A stretch of 64,000 nt of DNA from Cymbomonas tetramitiformis (GCA_001247695.2 LGRX02025879.1:1-64000); one strand, 5' to 3'. Positions 51,988 to 61,064 are shown, counted from the first letter of the stretch. Notes: a model not told the origin generated them from the letters alone. Made by a program: numbers and translations.

Positions 51988-52160
51988 TGACCAAAGCTTA
52001 TTGCGGTTTCAAACCTAAACCGCCCAAAGGACGCAACTTAGGTGCACGAAGATATTGCAAATCGAAAGGTCAACTGCGTCGTTTTGGACGTATAGCGATT
52101 GTCGCCCCCAATAACCATGCACCAGTAAATCACCATACCGGAACTAGCAATAGTAAATAA
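51988..52160 (+). CDS. small basic YCG-type protein
   Basis: 57 residues from ATG 51988, 11 bp after the integrase stop, with TAATATATACAA before it. Begins MTKAYCGFKPKPPKGRNLG and continues ARRYCKSKGQLRRFG. The pattern YCG-x6-PKG-xx-G-x4-YC-x5-Q(I/L)R resembles a family of tiny basic proteins in algal large DNA viruses. Two Cys could pair or bind metal. Function unknown. A hairpin plus T run follows. Confidence 0.6.
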
Positions 52161-52163
52161 CGG

Positions 52164-52194
52164 GCAACATTCTTTGAATGTTGCTGTTTTTTTC
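52164..52194 (+). terminator. hairpin plus T-run
   Basis: GCAACATTC-TTT-GAATGTTGC followed by TGTTTTTTTC. Same arm as the hairpin at 44210. Confidence 0.65.
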
Positions 52195-52206
52195 TATATT
52201 ACTTTA

Positions 52207-52815
52207 ATGAGAACAATATTGACCGATGAGGTCGGAAGACGTAATTGTATGAAAATGATGGGAATTGCCAATGGCTCAAGTTCCGACACTCTGTTCCAAG
52301 GATATGGTAAACTTGCTAAAAGCAACTACGTGATAACGATGCCCTCACAAAACAGTGCGGTATTCTACAACACTCTGAGATATTCAGGGATGAATACCAA
52401 TGCATTAGTGAGAGATATTCAGGACTATAGCAGTGGTATTAATATAACCATGCCTAATCCTATGATGACAATGAATCCTATGTTGACAATGACACAAGAC
52501 GATATCAATAATCAAGCGTTGCAGCGTATTGCCAAAGACGCTCAAGACCGAGACGCCATGGTCGCAGATGCATCCAAAGATTTATTACCAAGCACTCCGG
52601 AAGCCAGACCGTCAAGAAACGTTGGTCCTGGTCGAAATCTCCGTGCTGAACTTAGAGACACGATGCAGGTAAGAGAATTGTCATCGCCGAGAATATTTGG
52701 TACACAAGCATCCACAAGAGTAACAACACGGAGTCAAGTGCCACCTTCATCACCTCTACAAAGAATCGGAAGCTACATAACCGGAGCCGATTTAGCCAAA
52801 TCAAAAACTCCTTAA
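52207..52815 (+). CDS. unknown virion-associated candidate
   Basis: 202 residues from ATG 52207 (MRTILTDEVGRRNCMKMMG); an open extension to 52174 overlaps the hairpin and is unlikely. Met-rich repeat-like centre (MPNPMMTMNPMLTMTQDD), then Ser/Arg-rich tail. No family recognised. Directly upstream of the lipase, as ORF 4502 is in element A. Confidence 0.55.
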   Translation: MRTILTDEVGRRNCMKMMGIANGSSSDTLFQGYGKLAKSNYVITMPSQNSAVFYNTLRYSGMNTNALVRDIQDYSSGINITMPNPMMTMNPMLTMTQDDINNQALQRIAKDAQDRDAMVADASKDLLPSTPEARPSRNVGPGRNLRAELRDTMQVRELSSPRIFGTQASTRVTTRSQVPPSSPLQRIGSYITGADLAKSKTP

Positions 52816-52820
52816 TAGTA

Positions 52821-54179
52821 ATGCAAATCCCTTGTAATCAAAGCTATCAGTCCAATGCTTACTGTCGTCCGTCAACCAGTTCTTTTAGTAATTCTATTGA
52901 TGCCGATAAAGATCAGAAACAAATACATGGTCCGGTTTCGCGTAATAGGTCTGACAACAGCAATGCACCTTTCAAATCTATGGTCACAGTCAAGAGTAAA
53001 CCAATCATGAAACCTAACGATGTTGACAAGTATACACAAAGGGACACCTCCAATTTGCTGAATGTCTTAAGCCAAGACGCAATCAAATTGCCAAGTACCG
53101 CTTTAAACAAAGTCTTTGGTCCTAACATCACATCTAAGGACGATTCTACACAAACGAAATATGCACGAGCATCAGATGTTTCGTATGCATATAGCTATGG
53201 TGATAAAGCACGTCTAAAAGGTATCATGAAAGGACTTCCGGGTTATTACGTAGACCGAAGTTTGTCGGGTAGAAACTCTACAACGTTGGTCAATCCTAAA
53301 AGTCAAGACGTCATTATTGCATATCGAGGCTCTGATGCAGAATTTGGAAGTCTGAACACTCTTGCCCAGGACATCTCACGTGGACAAAACGTAGAAGATT
53401 GGTATGTCAACCTTTTGACATTGATGAAACAACAACGTAGCACATCAAGATATCAAGAAGCACAACAACGATTTGACGATGTCAAAATGAAATACGGTGG
53501 GTATAAGTTATCGGTTACCGGGCATAGTAACGGTGGTGGTCAAAGCAATTACATATCGGAAGTTAACAACGTAGAAGGGCATCATTTCAACCCAGCAATA
53601 AATCCTTTACAAGAACCGATGAACACTCCCACTGAGAAACAAATATTGTACTCAACGGAAGGTGACCTGGTGTCATTACCAGCCCGGTTAAAGCCACATC
53701 CCAAGAGCAATTACGATATCGTACATGTTAATCCAAAGGTAGGTACGGAAAACAGTCTGACAAAATTACACAGTGTGGAACAAATGTATTCAGATGGACC
53801 AGAGTCTACGCGGGTCAGTACAGCAAGGTCTCGTTACGGCTTCGCCAACGCTATGACGGGTTCAGCTCTAGGTGGTTATTTGGGATATTATACTCCGACT
53901 GATAATGACGACGAACATATCTTTAGGACCACTCAAGGTCTATTAGAACCAATTTTATTATCAGAAACTCCCAACGTGAACTTCACTGATTTTATGAATG
54001 TCATGGGTGTCAAAGAAAGCTTAGGCGAGAAGAATTACATACGTGAAAAATTAGGATTGAGTCCTATAGAACAAAAACCGTTAACAGAAGTGCCGGTCTA
54101 TGACCCAATCACAGAAATGATACGTCAAGCTACGGGTCGTGCTGACCAAGATAAGGAGTTGTTCCAAAACAAGATTTAA
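52821..54179 (+). CDS. lipase-like alpha/beta hydrolase (class 3 type)
   Basis: 452 residues. Nucleophile elbow GHSNGGG with Ser236, Asp282 in TEGDLVS and His317 in TKLHSVEQMY give a plausible triad. Shared blocks with the element A copy: YARASDVSYAYS, YRGSD, EDWYVNLLTLM, HFNPAINPLQEP. The residue after Ser is Asn instead of Leu. The N-terminal 100 residues are disordered-looking, and the C-terminal 100 contain a possible membrane-active Gly/Ala stretch (TGSALGGYLGYY). Likely a virion phospholipase for membrane passage, by analogy to parvovirus-type and PLV lipases; not proven. The final codons and stop are within a 49-bp palindrome. Confidence 0.8.
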   Translation: MQIPCNQSYQSNAYCRPSTSSFSNSIDADKDQKQIHGPVSRNRSDNSNAPFKSMVTVKSKPIMKPNDVDKYTQRDTSNLLNVLSQDAIKLPSTALNKVFGPNITSKDDSTQTKYARASDVSYAYSYGDKARLKGIMKGLPGYYVDRSLSGRNSTTLVNPKSQDVIIAYRGSDAEFGSLNTLAQDISRGQNVEDWYVNLLTLMKQQRSTSRYQEAQQRFDDVKMKYGGYKLSVTGHSNGGGQSNYISEVNNVEGHHFNPAINPLQEPMNTPTEKQILYSTEGDLVSLPARLKPHPKSNYDIVHVNPKVGTENSLTKLHSVEQMYSDGPESTRVSTARSRYGFANAMTGSALGGYLGYYTPTDNDDEHIFRTTQGLLEPILLSETPNVNFTDFMNVMGVKESLGEKNYIREKLGLSPIEQKPLTEVPVYDPITEMIRQATGRADQDKELFQNKI

Positions 54180-54209
54180 TATTAGAGTATTATAACCTTT
54201 GTTGGGAAC
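54161..54209. promoter_or_regulatory. 49-bp palindrome, copy 7 (over lipase stop codon)
   Basis: GTTCCAAAACAAGATTTAAT ... ACCTTTGTTGGGAAC. Overlaps the lipase stop at 54177-54179. Confidence 0.85.
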
Positions 54210-54241
54210 ATCGGGAAACTTTTGATTTATATGATAATAAG

Positions 54242-54481
54242 ATGGACCGTGAAGAATTGATACGCTTAGCCAAACTTCAATACCCAGACCTTAAACAAGC
54301 ACATATGGAACTACTCGTTGATGATTACATGAAACGTCCAGAATACTACGATGATTTATACAGCGGCAACATAGAGGAACCTAAAGCGTTTAATCGGGAT
54401 ACTGCTGATTCCATCGGCAACAATGTGCACATTGTTGCTGGAAAAGATAATTGTTATATTAATATAGATGAGCGTGATTAG
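54242..54481 (+). CDS. hypothetical small acidic protein
   Basis: 79 residues (MDREELIRLAKLQYPDLKQA, then a Tyr/Asp-rich middle). No family recognised. The 3' end overlaps the next gene by 14 bp, suggesting coupled expression with the minor capsid candidate. Confidence 0.6.
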   Translation: MDREELIRLAKLQYPDLKQAHMELLVDDYMKRPEYYDDLYSGNIEEPKAFNRDTADSIGNNVHIVAGKDNCYINIDERD

Positions 54482-55466
54482 TACGAGAACGTTGTTCTTA
54501 TCTTCCGAAGACAACAGCAATGGAGATTCACGTGTGTTGCAAATGAACATACCAACTCAGCTGACAAATTACCGAGCACAAACCAAACTAAGATTAACTT
54601 TGAATACTTTCTCTTGTGCAAAGACATGGTATAGTATCAACGAAACAAATGGCATCTTCTATGTGGGTAATACCGTTGCCAATACTTTAACGGAAGTACA
54701 AATACCTTATGCAAATTATACTGATTTAGACCAACTAACAAGTTTATTACAAACAAGCATACAGAATGCCATTGTTAATTACGCCGGTAATGTAACTGTG
54801 TTATACAATAATAGCGGCGATGGAATTAATTATAAGAATAAATTTCGTATCACGTTGGACCCTGCAGTACCCAATATTAAGTTTGTATCATTCAGCGTGA
54901 GTGGGGACTTTTTTGCTTTACCTGGAAGTAACTTACAAAAGGCCTTAGATTCAGTTTCCACTGCTGGTAAGTATAATGACTCAGACCAAGTACTCGGTGG
55001 TCGTGTTAATAGAAGCACAGCTGGTTTGGCAGAGATATCTCAACTTTCGGACCTGTTTGGCATCACTACACCTAACTCCGTGTTTCAATCTGTTTATCCA
55101 TGTAACATTCAAACCAATGATGCTTTATATCTTAGGATAACATCCTTACCTACACACAATATTGAGAGTACCAATCTTTCTACCTTTACCAATAGTAATG
55201 AAATGATTAGCTCTGATATATGGGCGAAAATATTATTGCCGAGCGATACTACAACAGACTTTATAAGATATATAGACCCAAATGACAACTTTGTTATTGA
55301 AGTTTCTGGGACCCAATTTACTTCATTTAGAATAACACTCACAGATTCTAAAGCGAGATTAATCACATTGGCATCTCCGACACAAGCAAGCGATGGTAGT
55401 ATTAATTATTCATTGAGCATCAAGGTTCAAGAATTGGCACCTGTAGGTCTCTCTGATATTTTATAA
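54468..55466 (+). CDS. probable minor capsid (penton) protein
   Basis: 332 residues, beta-rich sequence (TRTLFLSSEDNSNGDSRVLQ, KFVSFSVSGDFFALPGS, FRITLTDSKARLITL). It lies 18 bp upstream of the major capsid candidate, the position of the single-jelly-roll penton gene in PLVs, and is of the usual size. Assigned mainly by position, length and beta-rich character. Confidence 0.6.
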   Translation: MSVISTRTLFLSSEDNSNGDSRVLQMNIPTQLTNYRAQTKLRLTLNTFSCAKTWYSINETNGIFYVGNTVANTLTEVQIPYANYTDLDQLTSLLQTSIQNAIVNYAGNVTVLYNNSGDGINYKNKFRITLDPAVPNIKFVSFSVSGDFFALPGSNLQKALDSVSTAGKYNDSDQVLGGRVNRSTAGLAEISQLSDLFGITTPNSVFQSVYPCNIQTNDALYLRITSLPTHNIESTNLSTFTNSNEMISSDIWAKILLPSDTTTDFIRYIDPNDNFVIEVSGTQFTSFRITLTDSKARLITLASPTQASDGSINYSLSIKVQELAPVGLSDIL

Positions 55467-55484
55467 TCTATACTATATAGAAAA
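55467..55484 (+). promoter_or_regulatory. TATA-like box before major capsid gene
   Basis: TCTATACTATATAGAAAA immediately before ATG 55485. Confidence 0.45.
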
Positions 55485-56822
55485 ATGAGTCTGCCAATGA
55501 GTTTAGCATATGGCCTTTCAAAAATGAATTCGTATTCAACTAATTACTTTAGATTAGAGACTACTAATCTTACCGAAGCGTCTAGATATTCTACCATAAC
55601 TTTGAATCTGCCCGTGAATTCTATAGTAAATATGAAGAGCCTCTCAATGCATTGCTCAGGTTCGTGTACCACACCCATAGCTTTTGAAAACGTCGGCGGA
55701 GATGCAGATACATTAATCACGACGCTCCCCAATGGCATCGAGAAATTAATTCAAAGGATGGAAATCTTCGCAGGAGGCCAGCAACTCACCACTGGTTTTC
55801 AAGGCTACAATACCGTCAGTTGTGTACTTGATACTATCAAAACGACACTTAGCAAAGAAATGACTTATCAAAGAGTTTTAAAAAATCAAGAAATCAATGT
55901 AACTGAGGACTTTTACAGTAAACCTCGTCCATACATTTTGAATCAATGGCTATCTTTTCTAGGGGAAGCTGAACCATCCTACATTGATACTTCACTTTTG
56001 CCACCGATACGGATAAGGCTGTACCTTGCAGGCCCCGAGGTATTGGGTTGTTATCAAAAATCAAAAACACCTGGTGCAGCAATTGACACGAAAGCTCAAG
56101 AAGCTTTAGTATCGAAAGGTAATTTTAAATTGGAAAAACTTTATTTCACAGTAGAGACGATTACATTCAGTTCTGGAGTATATGATGCTGCCGTTGAGAG
56201 CAAATTGCGTGATGGATTCCTAGAAATACCATATTCCAATTACTTTACCTTTTTCGAAGGTGCTGCTACTTTGGACAAATCGACAAGGTTCTCTTTGAGT
56301 TCTCAATGCATTAATAACATATATGCTGTGCAAAGGCCTTCTGACTATAGAGAAAAATCCAAAGGACTTATTAAATTGGAAAATACATGTGGAACAGCCT
56401 ACCTACCATCATACTTTCAGTTTTCAGCAGGTGGTTTGGGTGCTTTACAGTTCAATATCAACAACTTGTTTGTGCCCAATTATAGGGTAGACCCCCTGGC
56501 AGCATTCAATCTTCTTACTATCGGTAAAGCCGATAATTATGGAACGCTATCGGGATGTAAAATCAATTCATATGAGGATTGGCTGAACAACCAATTTATT
56601 CCCATGGTACGTTTGAACCTGCCGTCTGAGATGGGGGTTAGGTCCATGACAGGATTGGATTCTCGGGGTTTAAACAGTTCCTTCTACTATCAAACTTCTA
56701 CTGCATCACCAGTAGACGAGTTACAAAAGCAGGTACTTACAACAAACGAAACAATGATTATTTGCGAAACGACTGCCGTTCTTCGTATTGGTCAAAACCG
56801 TGTAATTGAAACGGTATTTTAA
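55485..56822 (+). CDS. major capsid protein candidate (double jelly roll)
   Basis: 445 residues. Starts MSLPMSLAYGLSKMNSYST, then alternating beta-type segments (ITLNLPVNSIVNMKSLSMHC, IEKLIQRMEIFAGGQQL, LPPIRIRLYLAGPEVLG). The order 'beta strand, surface loop, IxRxEIxxGGxxL' is like the first jelly roll of PLV capsid proteins, and the second half repeats the alternation. Length and position next to the penton candidate and the fibre cluster fit. It would form the icosahedral shell. A structure prediction would settle this. Confidence 0.7.
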   Translation: MSLPMSLAYGLSKMNSYSTNYFRLETTNLTEASRYSTITLNLPVNSIVNMKSLSMHCSGSCTTPIAFENVGGDADTLITTLPNGIEKLIQRMEIFAGGQQLTTGFQGYNTVSCVLDTIKTTLSKEMTYQRVLKNQEINVTEDFYSKPRPYILNQWLSFLGEAEPSYIDTSLLPPIRIRLYLAGPEVLGCYQKSKTPGAAIDTKAQEALVSKGNFKLEKLYFTVETITFSSGVYDAAVESKLRDGFLEIPYSNYFTFFEGAATLDKSTRFSLSSQCINNIYAVQRPSDYREKSKGLIKLENTCGTAYLPSYFQFSAGGLGALQFNINNLFVPNYRVDPLAAFNLLTIGKADNYGTLSGCKINSYEDWLNNQFIPMVRLNLPSEMGVRSMTGLDSRGLNSSFYYQTSTASPVDELQKQVLTTNETMIICETTAVLRIGQNRVIETVF

Positions 56823-56845
56823 AACGCGGGTAATAGTATATATAA

Positions 56846-57166
56846 ATGGCACAACAACCTGGCTTGGTTGGGTACAACATGATAAAAGATGTAGGACCGA
56901 ACGTGGACAAACAAATTCACACCGCGACGATGTTTCAAATGTCAGGTTATAGACCTGTTTTGATGCAACAACTCCCGTGTAAAACAATCAATGATATTAC
57001 ATATCCACCATTTAGAATTAGTAACGTCAACCCCTTGGCGGGATATAAAAGTTATACTTTAGGACATAATCAAAAAGTGTCCAAAGAAATGGAAATGTTT
57101 CACTTTCCGATGGAACATCCATTGAATAGTCGGTTGTTACAACCTACACCTTTGTTTTTTTCATAA
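56846..57166 (+). CDS. hypothetical virion-associated protein
   Basis: 106 residues after GTATATATAA. Met-, Pro- and Gln-rich (MAQQPGLVGYNMIKDVGPN, FHFPMEHPLNSRLLQPTPLF). No family recognised. Located between capsid and fibre genes, so a capsid or fibre-attachment role is possible. Confidence 0.55.
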   Translation: MAQQPGLVGYNMIKDVGPNVDKQIHTATMFQMSGYRPVLMQQLPCKTINDITYPPFRISNVNPLAGYKSYTLGHNQKVSKEMEMFHFPMEHPLNSRLLQPTPLFFS

Positions 57167-57183
57167 TGTAATATATATACATA

Positions 57184-57630
57184 ATGAGCTCTTTTGGTAA
57201 TGATCTAAATGCAAAAACCTTGACCTATGCAAATACTACGTTTCGCACAACACAAAGAAATGGAACGTTGATACAGCTAACAGAGGATGATGCACAAAAT
57301 CAAATCATCTTGGGTGCTGGTGCCACAAATGTACGATTGCCGGAATGTGTACCTGCTATCAAGGGTAAAATGTTTACAATTTATAACGGGACGGCTGCTG
57401 TCGGTCAAGGGGTTACTGTTCAGAAGTTTGCGGGTGACAGAATAAATGGATATTCAGACACAGCTAACGGCGATATCGTTTTGGAAAATGCTACAAACAA
57501 CGGGGACACTATAACAAGCGTCACTCTAATTGCATCAGGCGAAAGGACGTATCAATCAGGTTCAACTACCATTGTTGAGATTCCAGGAAATTGGTATGTA
57601 ATTTCAACATCTTATAGGAATACGGCATAA
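57184..57630 (+). CDS. fibre or decoration protein 1 (MSSFG family)
   Basis: 148 residues. Opens MSSFGNDLNAKTLTY, sharing the MS(S/A)FG start with the next two genes. The rest is a beta-rich single domain (NQIILGAGATNVRLPECVPA, GKMFTIYNGTAAVGQGVTV, IVEIPGNWYVIS), like phage fibre tip domains. TAATATATATACATA precedes the start. Confidence 0.65.
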   Translation: MSSFGNDLNAKTLTYANTTFRTTQRNGTLIQLTEDDAQNQIILGAGATNVRLPECVPAIKGKMFTIYNGTAAVGQGVTVQKFAGDRINGYSDTANGDIVLENATNNGDTITSVTLIASGERTYQSGSTTIVEIPGNWYVISTSYRNTA

Positions 57631-57652
57631 AATAAAAAAAGTATAATATATA

Positions 57653-59599
57653 ATGTCAGCTTTCGGTTCAAATCTAATAGTTAATGAAATTAACGGCAAA
57701 GCATACGTGCCAACCCCAGGTGTAACTGATACACTCACTTGCGACACGGTTGTTTGTCAAACTATAGGCAGCGTTGAATCGCCGCTCGAGACCATGCATA
57801 TCGGGTCAGACATACGCTACCAGAACGATATCAAATTCATAGATACCCAAGACCCATTAAATGAACGAGAACAAATGTCCTTGTTGACAGATGGGTCGCT
57901 GAAGGTACACACTTCAATAAAATTTAACGATTTCGTATTGAACAATCCAGTGTCGAAATCACGATTCTCAGCAGGCCTTGATGACCTTGATGCTTCTTTT
58001 GAAATCAAAAGCTTAGACCCGGTGGAACAAACACGAGTTAAGATAGGCGAAACAGGCATCAACGAGATAACATGCCTCCAGACCACAATTAATATCGAAC
58101 CATTGGGCAGTGGTGTGTTAATCAACGACGGTCCACTTGTACTCAATACCGGTGATTTAACATTAACTGCAGGCAAGTATCGCGGTGATGGTTCACTATT
58201 AAGCAACTTACCTTCAGGTGCAAATCAGAATCTACAATCAGTGACTGACCAAGGAAGCACTACCACAAATAGTATTACTGCATCAGCATTTATTGGTAAT
58301 GGTTCTCAATTGACGGGGCTACCCCTTCAGCCTGATACTTCCACACTTCAGGATGTAACAACCAGAGGAGCCATCAGCGATGTTACTGATATTTCATATA
58401 GCGGTACGGGTACGATGAATGTATCTCAAGAGACATTAACCGGAAATAATCTTAGAATTGAATCAGGCTCTGGTGGATTTGGCAAAGTATCAATCGGAGA
58501 ACAAACTCAAGGATTTGTTAATTGCGACCACATTGGAGACCGTTCTATAGCAATCGGCCGCAATGCACTATCTATTAATAATACAACCAGTAATGACACA
58601 ATTGCCATTGGTTCTGGTGCGTGTAATAATAACTGCGGTGATTATGTCGTGTCTATTGGGGACGACTGTGGGCAGAACAATTGCAAAGATGCAGCAGTGA
58701 ATATCGGAAAATATGCAGGTGAATCTACAGCCGGTGAAAGTTCCATAAACATAGGTGCTCTGGCAGGACAAAATAGTACCCAGAGTACGGTAAACACAGA
58801 TAACACAATCGTTTTGAACGCGAGCGGTGTTGAATTAAACGCCGGTGTCGCAAGTAGTTGCTATATCAGACCTATTAGGGCCAGTCCTGATGTAAGTTCA
58901 GAAAGTCTACAATTGTATTACGATTCAGCATCAAACGAAGTTAGAAGTGGAGCAGTACTTCAAGGTTCCGTAGGTACGCTCGCACAAGTGGTCGCAAACG
59001 GCGATACAGCCCCAAACATAAATCTGAGTGGAGACCTCGATGCATCGGGTATCATTCTATCCAATTCATTAAATTATGCTTATCCAAGTTCAACCAACTC
59101 ACTCACACTATCAGGCGTACCTTTGACACTCATCACGAAAGCGTACGCTCATACCACCCTTCCAGCAAACCCGCTTAGGTTCACAGGGGATGTTTTCACA
59201 TTTGTAAATAATACCGCCAATACGATTACTGCTTCGACGATTGTCATGTTTGATGATGATGGAATAAACAACGTGAATGGAGTTCAACCGTTCAATAACT
59301 CATACACTCAAAGTAATCAGAATTGTACACCCATCGGAGTCTGTATTCAAGACAGTGCTGCAACTCAGAGTTGTTTCGTGTTGATTGGACGTGGTTTCAC
59401 GACATGTAGGAATGCCGCTGCTACAGATAATACGTATGTAAAGGGCCAACGTGTGAAATGCATAGTAAGCGGTGAAATTAATAGTGCTCAGATTACGGCG
59501 GGCGATTCATATATCGGAACAGCTATGGAATCAAAAGTGGCTGGTGCGGGTGGCGGTGTATTGATTTGGGTAAGCCCAGGATTCAATTATTTTACATAA
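57653..59599 (+). CDS. long fibre protein 2 with YadA-like head repeats (MSAFG family)
   Basis: 648 residues. N-terminal MSAFGSNLIVNEIN anchor, then a collagen-free shaft with a phage-fibre word (GDGSLLSNLPSG at about 180). Residues about 296-385 are 13-16-residue repeats with AIG/SIG/NIG (SIAIGRNAL, TIAIGSGA, VVSIGDDCG, AVNIGKYAG, SINIGALAG), the pattern of the left-handed beta-roll head of trimeric adhesins. C-terminal part ends ESKVAGAGGGVLIWVSPGF. Probably the main receptor-binding fibre. Element A has a broken copy (7831) and a detached end (18036). Confidence 0.75.
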   Translation: MSAFGSNLIVNEINGKAYVPTPGVTDTLTCDTVVCQTIGSVESPLETMHIGSDIRYQNDIKFIDTQDPLNEREQMSLLTDGSLKVHTSIKFNDFVLNNPVSKSRFSAGLDDLDASFEIKSLDPVEQTRVKIGETGINEITCLQTTINIEPLGSGVLINDGPLVLNTGDLTLTAGKYRGDGSLLSNLPSGANQNLQSVTDQGSTTTNSITASAFIGNGSQLTGLPLQPDTSTLQDVTTRGAISDVTDISYSGTGTMNVSQETLTGNNLRIESGSGGFGKVSIGEQTQGFVNCDHIGDRSIAIGRNALSINNTTSNDTIAIGSGACNNNCGDYVVSIGDDCGQNNCKDAAVNIGKYAGESTAGESSINIGALAGQNSTQSTVNTDNTIVLNASGVELNAGVASSCYIRPIRASPDVSSESLQLYYDSASNEVRSGAVLQGSVGTLAQVVANGDTAPNINLSGDLDASGIILSNSLNYAYPSSTNSLTLSGVPLTLITKAYAHTTLPANPLRFTGDVFTFVNNTANTITASTIVMFDDDGINNVNGVQPFNNSYTQSNQNCTPIGVCIQDSAATQSCFVLIGRGFTTCRNAAATDNTYVKGQRVKCIVSGEINSAQITAGDSYIGTAMESKVAGAGGGVLIWVSPGFNYFT

Positions 59600-59614
59600 T
59601 TATAGTATAGACAG

Positions 59615-60634
59615 ATGAGTAGCTTTGGACAAAGTTTAGTGTGTACAAATTTACAATGTGATACGGTAAATGGTCAAACATACAATCCTACACAAACTTC
59701 AAAATGGACCGAAACAAATGATGTTTTGGAACCGGCAACCGCTGGAGCAAGTGTAAAAATCAATAACGATATATCTTTTGGAAATGCAATAGGACTGCTT
59801 GGAGACAGTACGGTGGATGTAAATAGCGTAGTGAATACAAAAGGACTTGGAAATGCAATTATTATATTGGCAAGTGGGAATGATGCAAGTAATCCAAATG
59901 ATGTTATTGTTAGTGGTGAAACTTTGCAAGTAAACACAAATTCAGGTTTAAAAGTGAATGGTAATGCAAGAGTTAATGGAGCGATAAACAACACCGCCCA
60001 AAATGATACAACAAATATTAATTTATTTGGAATTAAAAAAACAGGTAACAGTTTCATAAATTTGAATACCGCAGACGTTGACATATCAAATGCAAAAACT
60101 ATATATTTTATAAATTTTCAAAAAAAACCTGATGGTAGTGCATCTGAATTTTTCAGAATTAACATGTCGGGTGACATAATAGGTTGCAATGATATTGTGA
60201 ATTGTAATGATATAGGTTGTAATGATATAGAATGTAATTCTGTTCAAATTGAAAACAAAATAGATTATTCCAAATGTAAAAAAGGATTGATTCAAGATGG
60301 TCAAGGAATGAGAATATTGAAATTTGATACATCGTTCATTAATTATTTTAATTTTGCATTAAGTCCGGATGACCCTAATGTAAGTGATGGAAGTGCTCTT
60401 TTGACAAAATTTAAAATTCAACATAGTGATACAAATATTAACAATGTTATAGGTACCAATTATATTGTAAGAGTTTCAAGTTTCAATGTAACGGGAACTG
60501 ATTATAATATTGTTTCCACTGTTAATGTTATTGCATCAAATGATTTAGAATTGGATATTACGTCCACTAAAGTATTAACAGATGGTTTACAATTGAGATT
60601 TTTAATGGAACTAATTCCTATTAATTTTTCTTGA
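59615..60634 (+). CDS. fibre protein 3 (MSSFG family)
   Basis: 339 residues. Starts MSSFGQSLVCTNLQC and shares a 120-residue N-terminal region with the element A gene at 7031 (GLLGDSTVDV, NPNDVIVSGETLQVN). Then a different C-terminal half, so the tip has been exchanged. A short repeat GCNDIVNCNDIGCNDIECN lies near residues 188-207. The end is beta-rich (NYIVRVSSFNVTGTDYN). More AT-rich than the neighbouring fibre gene. Confidence 0.7.
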   Translation: MSSFGQSLVCTNLQCDTVNGQTYNPTQTSKWTETNDVLEPATAGASVKINNDISFGNAIGLLGDSTVDVNSVVNTKGLGNAIIILASGNDASNPNDVIVSGETLQVNTNSGLKVNGNARVNGAINNTAQNDTTNINLFGIKKTGNSFINLNTADVDISNAKTIYFINFQKKPDGSASEFFRINMSGDIIGCNDIVNCNDIGCNDIECNSVQIENKIDYSKCKKGLIQDGQGMRILKFDTSFINYFNFALSPDDPNVSDGSALLTKFKIQHSDTNINNVIGTNYIVRVSSFNVTGTDYNIVSTVNVIASNDLELDITSTKVLTDGLQLRFLMELIPINFS

Positions 60635-60698
60635 TAAATTTCTTCGGTTTCCCGGGGAATCAATTCCCAGAAGATAAAGTACCCGAAGAAAAGAAAGT

Positions 60699-60747
60699 GT
60701 ACCAAACTGGGGATTAATATTAGAGTATTATATCCTTACATTGGAAC
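60699..60747. promoter_or_regulatory. 49-bp palindrome, copy 8
   Basis: Starts GTACC (one change from GTTCC), then AAACTGGGGATTAATATTAG, ends TTACATTGGAAC. Confidence 0.9.
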
Positions 60748-60822
60748 GCACATAAGATTATTTCTAACTTTTCAGAGATTGTCACAGATTTCCAGAAATG
60801 TAATGGCAATGTTGCTGAAGAT

Positions 60823-60871
60823 GTTCGAAACTGGGGATTAATATTAGAGTATTATATCCTTACATCGGAAC
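60823..60871. promoter_or_regulatory. 49-bp palindrome, copy 9
   Basis: Starts GTTCG, interior identical to copy 8, ends TACATCGGAAC. Confidence 0.9.
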
Positions 60872-61064
60872 ACATAACACACAAGACCGGCAACCATCTT
60901 CGATTGTTGCTTTTAAGTTGACGCAGATTTCCAAGAAATACAAAAAAATCAGAGTTCAGAGATTGTCGCAGATTTCCAAGAAATACAAAAAAAATCAGAG
61001 TTCAGAGATTGTCGCAGATTTCCAAGAAATGTAATGGCAACATTCAAAGAATATCGCTGAAGAT

